The notes below the pieces were generated by a model. It ran no database searches, was not told the DNA's origin, and was given only the letters and a program-made list of their open reading frames with translations. From Flavobacterium sp. 140616W15 (GTDB lineage Bacteria > Bacteroidota > Bacteroidia > Flavobacteriales > Flavobacteriaceae): DNA of 64,000 bases. Position numbers and translations under genes: made by a program. Below, one piece after another: positions 63,430 through 64,000 of the stretch (the stretch's first letter is position 1; every line of letters starts with the position of its first letter). The stretch lies in the NCBI RefSeq assembly GCF_003668995.1, contig NZ_CP033068.1, positions 3,844,001 to 3,908,000 on the forward strand. Direction: 5' to 3'.

Positions 63430-64000
63430 TTATGAGTTTGTAATTGGTAGCGTAACCGTAAATGTGGTTCCTTTTCCGTATTCTGTTTCAAAGGTAATTG
63501 TTCCTTTATAATTTTCGATAATGTTTTTTATAATTCCGAGTCCAAGACCCATTCCGCTATTTTTTGTAGTGAATTTTGGTTCAAAAACACGATCAACATC
63601 TTGCTTTTGTATTCCTATTCCATTGTCTTTTACAGTAATTTCAACATTGTCCCCTTTCCTTTTAACTGTAACTAAAATCGATTTGTTGTTTTGAATTTCA
63701 GGAATAGCTTGAGTAGCATTTTTAACTAAATTGGTAATAATTCGGATAAGTTGTGTTCGATCCATTTTAGAAATGATTTCCTCTTCATCACTTTGAAACA
63801 CCAGATATTCTTCGTTAAAGATGTCTAACGAAAGTTCTACAACTTCTACCACATTTAATGTTTCATTTTGTTGCGCAGGCATCGAAGCAAAATTTGAAAA
63901 TGCCGAAGCTACAGCAGACATAGTATCTATTTGCTGAATTAATGTTTCGGAGTAATCATTCAATTTTTGTTTTACATCAGGAGCCGAAGGATCAAATTTT
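63430..64000 (-). CDS. Sensor histidine kinase, C-terminal part (N-terminus beyond window end)
   Basis: The frame is open to the window edge (the TTG at 63961 is internal: residues KFDPSAPDVKQK precede it). About 190 C-terminal residues are visible. They form a GHKL ATPase domain: N box NLVKNATQAIPE, G1 VKDNGIGIQ and G2 GMGLGLGIIKN. The region before it (LNDYSETLIQQIDTMSAVAS) is the dimerisation helix pair. It would phosphorylate a response regulator not present in the window. The sensor and membrane parts lie outside. Confidence 0.9.
   Translation of the reverse strand, partial: KFDPSAPDVKQKLNDYSETLIQQIDTMSAVASAFSNFASMPAQQNETLNVVEVVELSLDIFNEEYLVFQSDEEEIISKMDRTQLIRIITNLVKNATQAIPEIQNNKSILVTVKRKGDNVEITVKDNGIGIQKQDVDRVFEPKFTTKNSGMGLGLGIIKNIIENYKGTITFETEYGKGTTFTVTLPITNS

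Overview
The window looks like a Flavobacterium-type chromosome (Bacteroidota, family Flavobacteriaceae). It is AT-rich. Secreted proteins end in type IX secretion (T9SS) type A sorting domains. Many genes have a TAnnTTTG -7 promoter element. Family markers typical of the group are present: DUF2480, DUF3078, DUF5689, DUF4136, DUF2931, and a SUF-type iron-sulfur system. No rRNA, CRISPR array, replication origin or intact insertion sequence is visible.

Layout. (1) 1-3.2 kb: two reverse-strand peptidases, an M1 metallopeptidase cut by the window edge and an S8 lipoprotein. (2) 3.4-16.6 kb: a paralogous surface-protein array. It holds three T9SS-exported leucine-rich-repeat proteins built from 4, 1 and 6 copies of one super-module; the two large ones each lie 2 bp upstream of a fibronectin-like lipoprotein gene. 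(3) 17.7-27.2 kb: the suf region (A-type carrier, sufB, sufC, sufD, sufS, sufE, a SufT/MIP18-like gene, DUF2480). It is interrupted by a four-helix-bundle gene inside a hairpin repeat, by a reverse-strand serine hydrolase and by a small lipoprotein gene. (4) 27-41 kb: ordinary genes (DUF3078, HflX, a TonB receptor/DUF5689 pair, MFS transporter, Gfo/Idh oxidoreductase, old yellow enzyme, RseP) plus a 165-bp tandem repeat array. (5) 41.1-51.2 kb: an accessory region next to two tRNA-Asn genes. It holds a GIY-YIG gene followed by a tRNA remnant, three decayed transposase 3' ends, four tandem DUF2931 lipoproteins, a Tle1-like phospholipase whose start is out of frame, an XRE regulator and DinD. 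(6) 51.3-64 kb: housekeeping and hypothetical genes (C1 peptidase, AraC, CPBP protease, SSB, GNAT-nitrilase fusion, M28 membrane peptidase, SDR, enoyl-CoA hydratase, histidine kinase).

The most striking locus is 42.9-49.1 kb. Four 361-residue DUF2931 lipoprotein genes lie in perfect 1.19-kb tandem. Each is followed by the start of the same downstream gene, which is complete only after the fourth copy. That gene encodes a lipase with GFSRG and HSDVGG motifs, like type VI secretion Tle1 effectors. The layout reads as an effector with an amplified immunity-gene array, formed by unequal recombination at a short T-rich microhomology. The effector start carries an A8 run containing a dnaX-like A AAA AAG heptamer in the correct phase for a -1 shift. 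The effector may therefore be phase-variable, made by frameshifting, or dead. Immunity function is inferred from context, not proven by sequence.

Dispersed hairpin repeats of at least three families occupy intergenic spaces throughout the window.
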